64,000 bases of DNA from Chitinophaga arvensicola (GCF_900110835.1 NZ_FOJG01000001.1:3317499-3381498); one strand, 5' to 3'; numbered from the stretch's first letter, positions 31,143 through 40,143 are shown. Translations and numbers: made by a program. Notes: generated by a model not told the origin, from the letters alone.

Positions 31143-34100
31143 AAAATTTCTTTCTTGCATATAAGAACCCGGTAACCGTTTTACTGGTGATAATTGTGGC
31201 TGGCGGCTTGTTTGCGTATAGTAAGATACAGTCGGCCCTTTTCCCGGAAATTACTTTCCCGAAAATAAAGATCATCGCCGATGCCGGGCAGCAACCCGTC
31301 AATAAGATGATGATCACTGTTACCCGTCCGTTGGAACTGGCGATTAAACAGGTGCCTGATCTGGCCACTATACGAAGTACTACCAGCAGGGGCAGTTGTG
31401 AAATATCTGCATTTATGGATTGGCAGGCAGATATCAATATCAGCCAGCAACGTATCGAATCAAAAATCGCGGAAATAAAAAACGTATTGCCGCCGGATGT
31501 ACAGATTACCGTGGAAAGAATGAATCCTTCCATACTACCGGTGAGCGGCTATACGCTGGAAAGCCATAACCGTTCCGCAATAGACCTCAAATACCTGGCT
31601 ACCTATACTATCAAGCCTTTCCTGTCGCAGGTACCGGGTGTTTCCGAAATACGTATTATCGGCGGAAAAACAAAGGAATACTGGGTACAGCTGGATATGC
31701 AGAAGATGAATACTTTCGGGATTACCCCGGATATGATTAACACTGCACTGGGGCAAACGAACTTCGTTAAATCCAATGGTTACCTGTCGGACTACCGTTT
31801 GCTGTATCTAACGGTAACGGATGCACTGGTTGATACCAAAGATAAACTGGATAACCTGGTAGTCAGCAACAACGGTAAGCGCGTAGTGACGCTGTCGGAT
31901 ATTGCCGCCGTCGCCATCCGGGAAGCGAAGGAATACATTAAGGTGAATGCAAACGGAAAAGAAGGCATACTGATTGCCGTGATCAAACAGCCCAATGCCA
32001 ACCTGGTTGATCTTTCCCATCGTATGGAAGCCAGGATCACCGATCTGCAGAAGACTTTACCGGCAGACGTGAAAATTTCCCCCTACTACGTGCAGGCCGA
32101 CTTTGTACAGGAGGCCATCAAAAGCGTGACCGACAGTTTGTGGATAGGACTATTCTTAGCCATTGTAGTCGCTGTTATTTTCCTGCGCTCTTTAAAAGCA
32201 AGCAGTACGATCCTGATCACGATTCCGGTTACCTTGCTGCTCACCCTGATTGTGCTGTATGCAACAGGGCAAACATTTAATATTATGACGTTGGGGGCCA
32301 TCGCTGCGGCCATTGGGCTGATCATAGATGATGCTATTGTAGTAGTGGAGCAGATTCACCGCACACATGAAGAACATCCGGATGAGCCTACCACGGTATT
32401 GCTGCAAAAGGCCATTCACTATTTGTTCCCGGCCATGCTGGGATCCTCGCTGAGCACCATTGTTATTTTTGTGCCTTTCCTGTTGATGACCGGCGTAGCA
32501 GGTGCTTATTTTAAAGTGATGACCAATACCATGATCATCACCCTGGTATGCTCTTTCCTGGTCACCTGGATCGGACTACCGGTGATTTACCTGTTACTCA
32601 CCAATACCCGTAAGGAACGTACAGCGGCCGCAAAGCATCCTGCAGGGCACGATGTTAAAAAGCAACGGTGGGTGACCTGGTTTATCACGCGGCCCTGGGT
32701 AAGCGGTGTATTTGCGGGGATACTTGTGTTGATGATCATATGGATCGTACCACGCCTGGAAACCGGTTTCCTGCCTGAAATGGATGAAGGAAGTATTGTG
32801 CTGGATTATAGCTCTCCACCGGGTACTTCACTGGAAGAAACAGACCTGATGTTACAGAAAGTAGAGAAGATCATTACCGGCATACCCGATGTAGCCGCAT
32901 ATTCCAGACGCACCGGTACGCAGATGGGTTTTTTCATTACAGAGCCTAACCGGGGAGATTACCTGATCCAGTTGAAAAAAGGACATCAGTTAACCACCAA
33001 CGAAGTGATAGACCAGATCCGGCAAAAGGTGGAAGCTACGCAACCCGCTCTACGTATAGATTTCGGGCAGGTGATAGGAGATATGCTGGGAGATCTGATG
33101 ACATCCGTACAACCTGTGGAGATCAAAATCTTCGGAAATGACCAGCCTGCGTTACAGGCTTTGTCCAAACAGGTAGCAGCAGTGGTGAGCGCTGTGCCGG
33201 GTACCGCAGATGTATTTGACGGGATTGTGATAGCAGGACCTTCTATCAGTATGGAGCCCAATAATAAAATGCTGGCTCAATACGGCATCACACCTGCCAA
33301 TCTGCAATTTCAACTGCAAACCGCGCTGGAGGGAAATATTGCAGGCGCTGTATTTGAAAAGGAACAACTATCAAATATCCGGTTGGTATATCCTGGCAGC
33401 CGGGTGCTGACAGTAGCCGATATGGCACATTTACAGATCTTCCTGCCAGATGGCAAGCTGCGGCCGCTGACTGATTTTGCTACGGTAAAGATTAATTCCG
33501 GCGAAGCGGAGATATCGAGAGAGAACCTGCAGTCGATGGGAATTGTGACCGCCCGGCTGGACAACCGGGACCTGGGGGCTGTTATGAAAGAGATCAGCCA
33601 GAAAGTAAATGCGGAAGTAAGACTGCCCGCCGGTTACAGTATCACCTACGGTGGAAGTTATGCTGATCAGCAGCAATCTTTCAGAGAGTTATTATTGATC
33701 CTGGTTACCTCCAGTTTACTGGTATTTGGCGTGATCCTCTTCCTGTTCCGTGACTTTATAGATGCGGTAATCATCCTGCTGGTGGCTGTGCTGGGTATTG
33801 CAGGCAGTTACCTGGCATTGTATCTCACGCATACACCGCTGAATGTGGGGAGTTACACCGGTCTGATCATGATAGTAGGTATTATAGGGGAGAATGCCAT
33901 CTTTACTTTCCTGCAGTTCAAAGAGTCGATGGCGCATGCCAGTAATGCGGATGAGGCGATCGTATACGCCATTTCCACCCGCCTGCGTCCCAAGCTGATG
34001 ACGGCCATTGGTGCTATCATCGCCTTGATGCCGATTGCGCTGGACATCGGCACCGGTGCACAATTGCATCAGCCATTGGCAATAGCGGTGATCGGCGGTT

Positions 34101-34180
34101 TCATAGTGGCGTTACCGTTATTACTGATTGTGCTGCCCAGCGTGATGCGGATGCGGTATAAAAAGAAGACAACGGCATAG
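31139..34180 (+). CDS. RND efflux pump (AcrB/MexB-type superfamily)
   Basis: A 1013-aa inner-membrane transporter with 12 transmembrane helices and two large periplasmic loops. TM4 carries the proton-relay pair in GLIIDDAIVVVEQI (D around 396-397), as in HAE-type drug pumps and not the DGAVV of metal pumps. In TM10 the family's conserved Lys is replaced: VGIIGENAIFTFLQFK has Glu where drug pumps have K-N. N-terminal PVTVLLVIIVAGG and ALFPEITFPKI are standard. It should export amphiphilic compounds through the adaptor and TolC-like partners encoded upstream. Confidence 0.92.
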   Translation: MKNFFLAYKNPVTVLLVIIVAGGLFAYSKIQSALFPEITFPKIKIIADAGQQPVNKMMITVTRPLELAIKQVPDLATIRSTTSRGSCEISAFMDWQADINISQQRIESKIAEIKNVLPPDVQITVERMNPSILPVSGYTLESHNRSAIDLKYLATYTIKPFLSQVPGVSEIRIIGGKTKEYWVQLDMQKMNTFGITPDMINTALGQTNFVKSNGYLSDYRLLYLTVTDALVDTKDKLDNLVVSNNGKRVVTLSDIAAVAIREAKEYIKVNANGKEGILIAVIKQPNANLVDLSHRMEARITDLQKTLPADVKISPYYVQADFVQEAIKSVTDSLWIGLFLAIVVAVIFLRSLKASSTILITIPVTLLLTLIVLYATGQTFNIMTLGAIAAAIGLIIDDAIVVVEQIHRTHEEHPDEPTTVLLQKAIHYLFPAMLGSSLSTIVIFVPFLLMTGVAGAYFKVMTNTMIITLVCSFLVTWIGLPVIYLLLTNTRKERTAAAKHPAGHDVKKQRWVTWFITRPWVSGVFAGILVLMIIWIVPRLETGFLPEMDEGSIVLDYSSPPGTSLEETDLMLQKVEKIITGIPDVAAYSRRTGTQMGFFITEPNRGDYLIQLKKGHQLTTNEVIDQIRQKVEATQPALRIDFGQVIGDMLGDLMTSVQPVEIKIFGNDQPALQALSKQVAAVVSAVPGTADVFDGIVIAGPSISMEPNNKMLAQYGITPANLQFQLQTALEGNIAGAVFEKEQLSNIRLVYPGSRVLTVADMAHLQIFLPDGKLRPLTDFATVKINSGEAEISRENLQSMGIVTARLDNRDLGAVMKEISQKVNAEVRLPAGYSITYGGSYADQQQSFRELLLILVTSSLLVFGVILFLFRDFIDAVIILLVAVLGIAGSYLALYLTHTPLNVGSYTGLIMIVGIIGENAIFTFLQFKESMAHASNADEAIVYAISTRLRPKLMTAIGAIIALMPIALDIGTGAQLHQPLAIAVIGGFIVALPLLLIVLPSVMRMRYKKKTTA

Positions 34181-34188
34181 GAGAGGGG

Positions 34189-35361
34189 CTATGCCTGCTC
34201 TGTTTCGCCGGCTAATACAGCCACCGGCTGATACCGCTTCTTTTTTCGTTGATCCAGTACCCGTTGCCGTAGCCGCAAAAACGGCATTTCTACTGCTTTA
34301 TTCAGCCCATATGCTCCCAGGCCGGCCACCAGGAAGCAAGCCAGCAACATCAGATTTCCCTTCGGCGGGATGCCTGTTTTGGCGAGTAGTGGCTGCGCCA
34401 GATGTATAACGCCTTTGTGCGACAGGTAAAGCCCGAATGATAACCTGGCTATTAAAGCAGTGATCCGGCTGTTGAACCGGTATAGTATACACCCAGGACT
34501 TACCGCCGCCATGATAGCGATGCCATAGCCGGCAGCCACCAGGGGATAGCCAAATATAGAAGCATGAAAACTATGCTGATCTTCACAAAAGAACCAGGCG
34601 CCGGTTAAAACGATAGCGCTTAATAACAATACCACATTTCCACGTTGGGCAAACCAGGCTTTAACAGCCGGGCGGAACGCAAATAGCGCCGCGATGGACA
34701 CACCGGCCAGTAAGCCATCCAGTCTGGTATAGGTGGGATAATAGATGTGCCGGTACCATGTTACCCAGGAATCGTTCTGTTCCTCCACCGGCGCATATAA
34801 AGCATACCAGCAATATAACCGGATGGCAACGCCAAAGATAAACAATGCCGGCAGCAGCCATACAGCCTTCTTCCATGCGTTGAAACGCAGTAGTCCTGCC
34901 AGCACGAGGGGGAATAACAGGTAGAAATGTTCTTCCACACACAAAGACCATACATGAGAAAAGGTGCCAAAGTTTTTCAGGTCAAAATTGAAATTCTGTG
35001 TGAAGGTCAGGAACTTCCAGAGGGGCGGTAAAGCCTCCCGTTCGTGAAAACCGGGAAACAGAAAGTAAATACTGAGCACCACCACATAGGCGGGAATGAT
35101 GCGGAAAAAACGTTTGATAAAAAATTCAGGCAGGGCAATACCTTTACCTGCGGCGATGTTTACAAATAACTGGGAGGATATTAAATAGCCGCTCAGTACA
35201 AAAAAGAGGTCCACGCCGCTCCACCCGAAACCAATAACATCATCCAACCATTGCGGATGTTGAAACATGCGGTAATGATACAACAGTACCAGGATGATGG
35301 CCAATGCCCGTAAGTGATCCAGTCCTGATAGTTTTTTTTCGGTGACGGTTGAATATGTCAT
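34189..35361 (-). CDS. Acyltransferase 3 family membrane protein (OafA/YrhL-like)
   Basis: A 390-aa protein with about ten transmembrane helices. The family signature GLDHLRALAIILVLLYHY (catalytic His in LYHY) is followed by GWSGVDLFFVLSGYLIS with the conserved FFVLSGYL, an R-R segment FFIKRFFRIIPAYVV, and VWSLCVEEHFYLLFPL. These enzymes O-acetylate surface sugars or other extracytoplasmic acceptors. No polysaccharide genes are adjacent, so the substrate is unknown. Confidence 0.92.
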   Translation of the reverse strand: MTYSTVTEKKLSGLDHLRALAIILVLLYHYRMFQHPQWLDDVIGFGWSGVDLFFVLSGYLISSQLFVNIAAGKGIALPEFFIKRFFRIIPAYVVVLSIYFLFPGFHEREALPPLWKFLTFTQNFNFDLKNFGTFSHVWSLCVEEHFYLLFPLVLAGLLRFNAWKKAVWLLPALFIFGVAIRLYCWYALYAPVEEQNDSWVTWYRHIYYPTYTRLDGLLAGVSIAALFAFRPAVKAWFAQRGNVVLLLSAIVLTGAWFFCEDQHSFHASIFGYPLVAAGYGIAIMAAVSPGCILYRFNSRITALIARLSFGLYLSHKGVIHLAQPLLAKTGIPPKGNLMLLACFLVAGLGAYGLNKAVEMPFLRLRQRVLDQRKKKRYQPVAVLAGETEQA

Positions 35362-35454
35362 AAAACGCGGGCATTGTTATCGCTGTAAAAAGAAGGGTAA
35401 GATAATATCTTTGGTGGATTCGCGCAATGAATGAAGTTAAAGGGCGGTAACAGG

Positions 35455-35976
35455 TTAACTTCTTCTGAACAAGGCAGCATACATCTGACCGGCTCCGTAC
35501 AGGGAAGGTCTTTCTCCGAGTTTAACAGCAGATGAAAATCCAGCTTCCAGGAATAATGTTTTTAAAGTTGAAAATGGCACCGGGTAAGGAACCCATGGGT
35601 TGGCCCTGGTGGTTTCGTACTCTACAATCAGCATGGCGCCATCTTCCCGGAGATGCCCGGTTATTTTGTGAATGAAAGCAGTCTTTTCGGGTACATAGTG
35701 AAGGGAATTCGCCATGAGGATGCCAGCTAACCCGGATACAGGTAAGTCTTCCTGCAAAAAATCGAGGCGTCCCGGTTGTATGGTAACCTGTTGTGGATAA
35801 GGGAGGTTGGCCAGCTGCTCACGTCCTTTGTCCCACGCATAAATAGCGCTGCCAGCCGGTAGCAGGTTCGCCAACGCGTATGTGAATAATCCGGTACCAC
35901 ATCCAAGGTCGGCCCAGGCGCCTGCGGCTGGTGCAGGATGTTTTATCAGGGCAATGGCATCTTTTAAATCCATCAT
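35455..35976 (-). CDS. Class I SAM-dependent methyltransferase
   Basis: A 173-aa methyltransferase. The SAM-binding glycine loop is WADLGCGTGLFTYALA, followed by the acidic end of strand 2 (YAWDKGREQL), RLDFLQEDLP (adenine contact) and the motif IV-like GILMANSLHYVP. The substrate is unknown. It stands alone between an acyltransferase gene and a divergent ankyrin-like gene. Confidence 0.88.
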   Translation of the reverse strand: MMDLKDAIALIKHPAPAAGAWADLGCGTGLFTYALANLLPAGSAIYAWDKGREQLANLPYPQQVTIQPGRLDFLQEDLPVSGLAGILMANSLHYVPEKTAFIHKITGHLREDGAMLIVEYETTRANPWVPYPVPFSTLKTLFLEAGFSSAVKLGERPSLYGAGQMYAALFRRS

Positions 35977-36073
35977 TCATTTATTTAGAGAAACGGGAAG
36001 GCGTTGTTTTGTAAAGATAATATGGAAATGATCAACGGAATTAATTTACAAATTCCTTACTATATTTATCAGT

Positions 36074-37060
36074 ATGATTAAGTTAATACCAGCAACACAC
36101 AGACGGGCACTTGCCATGGGGATTGCGAAAGGGCCGGCATCGGCAGTTATGTCCATGATAACATCGGAGCAACTCGATGTGGACGCATTCATGGATGATC
36201 AATCATACACACCGGTAGTGATGAGTATATTGACCTCCTACGGCCTCAATGAGGGGGAAGACCGGTTGTTATTACTCCGGTTTGTGCTGGAGAAAGGTGC
36301 TAATCCCAACACTAACTGCAAAAGCGGATACAATTCATTGCATGTGGCAGTGCAACAGGAAAAGCTGGTCAGAGAGATGGAACTGTTGATGGATTTTGGA
36401 GGAGATCCCAACCTGGCAGACAGGAATGGCGGAACGGTGGCCTATTGGGCTATCCAGGCATTTCCATGGAGAACGGAGGGAGAGGAGCGACAACAGCATC
36501 TCCGTGTACTGGAGAAAATCATGATGGCGGGTGCAGATCTGGACCGCAAGAATAAATTCGGCGTTACGCCCCGTGCCTGGCTGGAGCGCTCGCCGGAAGA
36601 TGTAAAAGTATTGGTGGCAAAATGCGAAGCACTGGAACCCGTTTATACGCCCAGTCTTGTATTGCAACCTGTTTTTCCTACCAGGCTCACTTACCCGGAA
36701 GTGGCAAAGCAGATATGGCAGCAAATGGTGCCTCCCATGGGGCAGGCAGATACCGTACAGGGGGAGTTATTGCGCGCCCTGGAAAAGCTCAGGGATGAAG
36801 CACAGCGTAACGGGAATATTAATTATTTCGACAGTCATTTGCAGCTGGCAAAATTTGTAATGGATACGCTGATAAATACAGGGGGCTTTGATAAGAAAAC
36901 ACAGACGAAGATAAAGTCGTCGGCCAAGCAACTGATGAAAGCCGGTTCACCTTACCTGGAAGATGATGTGTATGATTACCTGGTGGACAAGGTCTGTGAA
37001 TTCTATTTGAAGCATTCGACGCCAATTCCTCACATCCATAACCCCAATATTTTATGCTGA
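36074..37060 (+). CDS. Ankyrin-repeat-like protein
   Basis: A 328-aa cytoplasmic protein. Residues about 45-185 contain three or four ankyrin units (LLLRFVLEKGANPNTNCKSGYNSLHVAVQQEKLV, MELLMDFGGDPNLADRNGGTVAYWAIQ, LEKIMMAGADLDRKNKFGVTPRAWL). The remaining 140 residues are predicted helical and end in the HIHNPNILC tail; they match nothing that I know. Ankyrin units usually bind protein partners. The yqgE/algH gene follows after 21 bases on the same strand. Confidence 0.8.
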   Translation: MIKLIPATHRRALAMGIAKGPASAVMSMITSEQLDVDAFMDDQSYTPVVMSILTSYGLNEGEDRLLLLRFVLEKGANPNTNCKSGYNSLHVAVQQEKLVREMELLMDFGGDPNLADRNGGTVAYWAIQAFPWRTEGEERQQHLRVLEKIMMAGADLDRKNKFGVTPRAWLERSPEDVKVLVAKCEALEPVYTPSLVLQPVFPTRLTYPEVAKQIWQQMVPPMGQADTVQGELLRALEKLRDEAQRNGNINYFDSHLQLAKFVMDTLINTGGFDKKTQTKIKSSAKQLMKAGSPYLEDDVYDYLVDKVCEFYLKHSTPIPHIHNPNILC

Positions 37061-37081
37061 TATCTGCATAGAAAATAAAAC

Positions 37082-37525
37082 ATGATGAAAGCAGGAATAT
37101 ATATACGCAGCACCGCTCTTTTAGACGATACTTATTTTGAAAAAACCATATTGTTCATCACGGAGTATAATGAAAAAGGGGCGATGGCATTTGTAGTCAA
37201 TAAGCCTTTTCCCCGCAGGTTCAATGAATTGGCGGAGTTTAGTGATAGTCCGCCATTTCCGCTGTCGGAAGGCGGTCCGGTAGACCTGGAGCATCTTTAT
37301 TTTATACACCGGCGGCCGGAGTTGATCGCAGGAGGGGTACCGGTAAAGGAGCCTGTTTACTTTGGAGGAGATTTTCAGACGGCGGTGGAGCTGATGAACA
37401 ATAAGGGCATAACGGAAAAGGATATCCGCTTATTCATCGGGTATTGTGGCTGGGATGCGAATGAATTGGAGGAAGAAATAGCAGAGGGTAGCTGGGAGAT
37501 ATTGGAGGAAGTGGAATTATTTTAG
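37082..37525 (+). CDS. YqgE/AlgH family protein (UPF0301)
   Basis: A 147-aa protein of the YqgE/AlgH family. It has the N-terminal pattern AGIYIRSTALLDDTYFEKTILFITEYNEKGAMAFVVNKP, the central SEGGPVDLEHLYFIHR and the C-terminal FIGYCGWDANELEEEIAEGSWEI, where GWxxxQLExEIxxGxW is the family signature. Length is slightly below the usual 180. Its precise role is not settled. It is the second gene behind the ankyrin-like gene, and a strong terminator follows. Confidence 0.92.
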   Translation: MMKAGIYIRSTALLDDTYFEKTILFITEYNEKGAMAFVVNKPFPRRFNELAEFSDSPPFPLSEGGPVDLEHLYFIHRRPELIAGGVPVKEPVYFGGDFQTAVELMNNKGITEKDIRLFIGYCGWDANELEEEIAEGSWEILEEVELF

Positions 37526-37569
37526 TAAGATAAATAAAAAGAATACTGCTGTGAAGCACTTAAAAAAAC

Positions 37570-37602
37570 AAATGCACCATCCGTGGTGCATTTTTGTTTT
37601 TT
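37570..37602 (+). terminator. Intrinsic terminator after yqgE/algH
   Basis: AAATGCACCA, loop TCCG, TGGTGCATTT forms a perfect 10-bp stem followed by TTGTTTTTT. The flanking A-run and T-run extend the pairing. Confidence 0.9.
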
Positions 37603-37640
37603 ATAGAATTAATACATCCCTCTACTTTTTAAAAGAAAAA

Positions 37641-37672
37641 TTTGTGTAGTCAAATAACTACACTTATATTTG
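37641..37672 (+). promoter_or_regulatory. Promoter of the ArsR operon (-33 TTTG, -7 TATATTTG)
   Basis: TTTG at 37641-37644, 20 bases, TATATTTG at 37665-37672: the clearest full promoter in the window. The start would fall near 37678, so the leader to ATG 37691 is only about a dozen bases. Confidence 0.75.
37644..37663. promoter_or_regulatory. ArsR operator 1 (between -33 and -7)
   Basis: GTGTAGT, spacer CAAATA, ACTACAC: perfect inverted repeat with 7-bp arms lying between the promoter elements, where bound repressor would block polymerase. Confidence 0.7.
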
Positions 37673-37688
37673 TAGTCAAATGGCTACA
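37671..37688. promoter_or_regulatory. ArsR operator 2 (over the transcription start)
   Basis: TGTAG, TCAAATGG, CTACA shares the sequence TGTAGTCAAAT with operator 1 and has 5-bp arms. It begins at the end of the -7 element and ends 2 bases before the start codon. Confidence 0.65.
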
Positions 37689-37690
37689 CA

Positions 37691-38014
37691 ATGAATTTAA
37701 GAAGAGATGTATTTCAGGCAATAGCTGACCCTACAAGACGGGCGATATTGCTGTTGGTAGCGTCACAATCCATGACGGCGGGTGCCATTGCATCCAATTT
37801 TGATACAGCAAGGCCTACCGTTTCAAAACACCTGCAGATTCTTACCGAATGCGAATTATTGGAGCAAAAGCAGAATGGCAGGGAGATTCATTATCACATT
37901 AATGCAAAAAAAATGAAAGAAGTAGCAGATTTCTTAGAACCATTCCGCGAAATGTGGGATGACCGCTTTAATAAATTAGAAGCCATCATGAAAAAGTACA
38001 AACCTAAAAACTGA
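37691..38014 (+). CDS. ArsR/SdpR-family HTH repressor
   Basis: A 107-aa winged-helix regulator: [69 protein letters not shown]. It lacks the CxC metal site, so it belongs to the metal-independent SdpR-like branch that usually sits before an SRPBCC/AHSA1 gene, as here. It probably represses its own operon through the two dyads around the promoter. The start at 37691 directly follows operator 2. Confidence 0.93.
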   Translation: MNLRRDVFQAIADPTRRAILLLVASQSMTAGAIASNFDTARPTVSKHLQILTECELLEQKQNGREIHYHINAKKMKEVADFLEPFREMWDDRFNKLEAIMKKYKPKN

Positions 38015-38020
38015 CACTAT

Positions 38021-38488
38021 ATGGAACGAAAAACAAAAGTGAATGCCGAAGAAGGCAAACAGGAATTAACGATCACCAGGGAGTTTGATTTATCGCTGGA
38101 GTTGCTTTTTAAAGCATATGAAGATCCTGAAATTGTGGAGCAGTGGATGGGCACGAAAGTATTGAAGCTCGAAAACAAGAAGTTTGGCGGCTGGCAATTT
38201 CAGACATCGGATGCAAAGGGCAACGTGGTATTTCAGGCAAACGGTGTCATCCACGAGTTTCTTCCCAATCAGCGTATTACGAGGACTTTTGAGATGGAAA
38301 ACGCGCCTTTTGAAGCACAGCTTGAATTCCTGGAATTTGAAAAGCTCACAGATGATACCAGCAAGCTCAATATGCACATCGTATACAGATCCGTTGGGCT
38401 GAGAGACCAGATGGTAAAAATGGGATTCGCACCCGGTCTGAATATGGCGCATAACCGCCTGGAAGATATTGTAAGCAAATTAAAATAA
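38021..38488 (+). CDS. SRPBCC/AHSA1-domain protein
   Basis: A 155-aa START-like protein: LTITREFDLSLELLFKAYEDPEIVEQWMG, then FQTSDAKGNVVFQANGVIHEFLPNQRITRTFEM and a C-terminal helix GLNMAHNRLEDIVSKL. The fold forms a hydrophobic pocket; the ligand is unknown. The ArsR repressor gene ends 6 bases upstream, and such pairs are common in many bacteria. Confidence 0.92.
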   Translation: MERKTKVNAEEGKQELTITREFDLSLELLFKAYEDPEIVEQWMGTKVLKLENKKFGGWQFQTSDAKGNVVFQANGVIHEFLPNQRITRTFEMENAPFEAQLEFLEFEKLTDDTSKLNMHIVYRSVGLRDQMVKMGFAPGLNMAHNRLEDIVSKLK

Positions 38489-38494
38489 CACATC

Positions 38495-38881
38495 ATGACA
38501 AAGACAAATAAAATTATCTATTGGATCGCAACTGCCTGGCTCGCCCTGGGAATGTTTTCTACCGGCCTGCAGCAGTTGTTCAGCGGAAATCCGGAAGAAG
38601 GGTTTACAGCAAACCTGGGTTACCCCGCTTATTTTCTGACCATCATTGGTGTCTGGAAAATATTGGGTGCTATCGCCGTACTGGTGCCTAGATTCCCACT
38701 GATAAAGGAATGGGCGTATGCAGGTTTTTTCTTTGCCATGACAGGCGCCGCCTTTTCACATGTTGCCACCAGCACGGCGGATAAAATGTTTCCTTCTTTA
38801 TTGCTATTGGCTTTAACGATCATATCCTGGTATTTCAGACCGGCAGACAGGAGAGTTATTTTGGCTAACATTAATAAATGA
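38495..38881 (+). CDS. DoxX-family membrane protein
   Basis: A 128-aa protein with four hydrophobic helices (IIYWIATAWLALGMFSTGLQQL, YFLTIIGVWKILGAIAVLVP, WAYAGFFFAMTGAAFSHVA, LLLLALTIISWYF) and the LGYPAYF segment typical of DoxX-like proteins. The function is unknown; some relatives act in redox balance. It is the third gene of the ArsR operon and overlaps the next ATG by four bases. Confidence 0.9.
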   Translation: MTKTNKIIYWIATAWLALGMFSTGLQQLFSGNPEEGFTANLGYPAYFLTIIGVWKILGAIAVLVPRFPLIKEWAYAGFFFAMTGAAFSHVATSTADKMFPSLLLLALTIISWYFRPADRRVILANINK

Positions 38882-39465
38882 CAATCATGAACCCTAACGC
38901 TGATTTTTATTTTGACAAAGCAGGCAAATGGCAAAAGGAAACGGAGACGTTGAGAGCGATCCTGCTTGACTGTATGCTGACGGAAGAAGTGAAATGGGGT
39001 GTTCCCTGTTATACGTACCAGGGCAACAACATTGTTTTACTGCACGTTTTTAAAGAATACTGTGCGGTGCTGTTTTTCAAAGGCGCTTTGCTGGGTGATG
39101 CCAATGGCATCCTGGTGCAACAAACGGAAAATGTGCAGGCCGCCCGCCAGATGCGTTTTACAAACCTCCGGGAAGTTGTGGAACAGGAGTCGGTGCTGAA
39201 ATCCTACGTTTATGAAGCCATTGAAGTGGAGAAGGCAGGGTTGGAAGTACCAAAGAAAAAAACGGTCGACTATGCCATTCCCGAAGAGTTTCAAAAGAAA
39301 TTAGATAAAAAACCTGCATTGAAAAAAGCGTTTGAGGCGTTAACACCAGGCCGGCAAAGAGGGTACCTCCTCTATTTTAATGCCGCCAAGCAGTCGAAAA
39401 CCCGGGAGTCGAGAGTGGAGAAGTACCTGCAACACATTCTTGATGGAAAAGGATTGGATGACTAG
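38878..39465 (+). CDS. YdeI-like DUF1801 protein
   Basis: A 195-aa protein. The N-terminal part is a DUF1801 domain (LRAILLDCMLTEEVKWGVPCYTYQGNNIVLLHVFKEYCAVLFFKGALL), and the C-terminal part is the YdeI/OmpD-associated segment (PEEFQKKLDKKPALKKAFEALTPGRQRGYLLYFNAAKQSKTRESRVEKYLQHILDGKG). Its role is unknown. It is the last gene of the ArsR-SRPBCC-DoxX operon, starting within the stop of the DoxX gene (ATGA). Confidence 0.92.
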   Translation: MTIMNPNADFYFDKAGKWQKETETLRAILLDCMLTEEVKWGVPCYTYQGNNIVLLHVFKEYCAVLFFKGALLGDANGILVQQTENVQAARQMRFTNLREVVEQESVLKSYVYEAIEVEKAGLEVPKKKTVDYAIPEEFQKKLDKKPALKKAFEALTPGRQRGYLLYFNAAKQSKTRESRVEKYLQHILDGKGLDD

Positions 39466-39542
39466 TAATGTAAGGTGTTAATCCCGTTAACATCGCTATC
39501 TGAGAAGCCCGCAATGAATAATCCTGTCCAGATAACATTTTT

Positions 39543-39550
39543 TATTTTTG
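39543..39550 (+). promoter_or_regulatory. -7 element (TATTTTTG) before the Imm5-like gene
   Basis: Exact TAnnTTTG, 45 bases before ATG 39596. The inverted repeat TGTTAA-TCCCG-TTAACA lies about 50 bases further upstream (39476-39492) and may belong to the end of the preceding operon. Confidence 0.4.
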
Positions 39551-39595
39551 AGAGATGAACAGTGAGGATGCTATTTGCTGTTTAAATAAATAGTC

Positions 39596-40042
39596 ATGCG
39601 TGATAAAAGATTTGTAGCGCTTCACCGGGGCGGCCCGCTTACAAAAGAACGGCATGTTCAACTTATTCAATGGGCACACGACTGTGTCAGTCACATTTTA
39701 CCATTATGGAAAGGTGTGCCGGATGAACGTTTAACCAGCGCACTGGCAACCGCGCGGGAATGGGCTACCGGGAAAGCTTCTGTCGGCGACGCCCGGAATG
39801 CGGCCTTGGCTGCAATTGCGGTAGCTAATGAAACGATTGATCCTGTTGGTGTGCTGGTAGCCCGTGCAGTGGGTCATGCAGTGGCTACGGCTCACATGAC
39901 CGATCATTGCCTGAGGGCCGCTGCCTATGCACGGAAAGCAGCAACGGCTGCGGGCAGATCAGTGGCCGAAGAAATACAGTGGCAGGAGCAAAAGGTACCT
40001 GCCGGAGTGAGAGACCTGGTACCCACTCCGGATAACGTGTAG
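39596..40042 (+). CDS. Imm5-like putative immunity protein
   Basis: A 148-aa Ala-rich helical protein. The central block TAREWATGKASVGDARNAALAAIAVAN...VARAVGHAVATAHMTDHCLRAAAYARKAATAAG matches the pattern of the Imm5-type putative immunity family found beside polymorphic toxins. No toxin, Rhs, T6SS or secretion gene is adjacent, so it is either an orphan immunity gene or a member with another task. It lies just upstream of the tRNA-like cassette, but its own promoter and a 100-base gap separate them. Confidence 0.6.
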   Translation: MRDKRFVALHRGGPLTKERHVQLIQWAHDCVSHILPLWKGVPDERLTSALATAREWATGKASVGDARNAALAAIAVANETIDPVGVLVARAVGHAVATAHMTDHCLRAAAYARKAATAAGRSVAEEIQWQEQKVPAGVRDLVPTPDNV

Positions 40043-40093
40043 CCATTGAAGTAATGCCCTTTTTTTCCATCAAGAAAAAAAATATTTAACTAC

Positions 40094-40119
40094 GCAGGTA
40101 GGTTGCGCAGATAGGTATG
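40094..40119 (+). repeat. Two 13-bp direct repeats upstream of the tRNA-like cassette
   Basis: GCAGGTAGGTTGC at 40094-40106 is followed immediately by GCAGATAGGTATG at 40107-40119 (10 or 11 of 13 bases shared). They lie right before a -7-like CATCTTTG (40120-40127; one mismatch to TAnnTTTG), the place where a regulator would touch a promoter. Confidence 0.45.
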
Positions 40120-40143
40120 CATCTTTGTAGCGTACAGTAGTTG

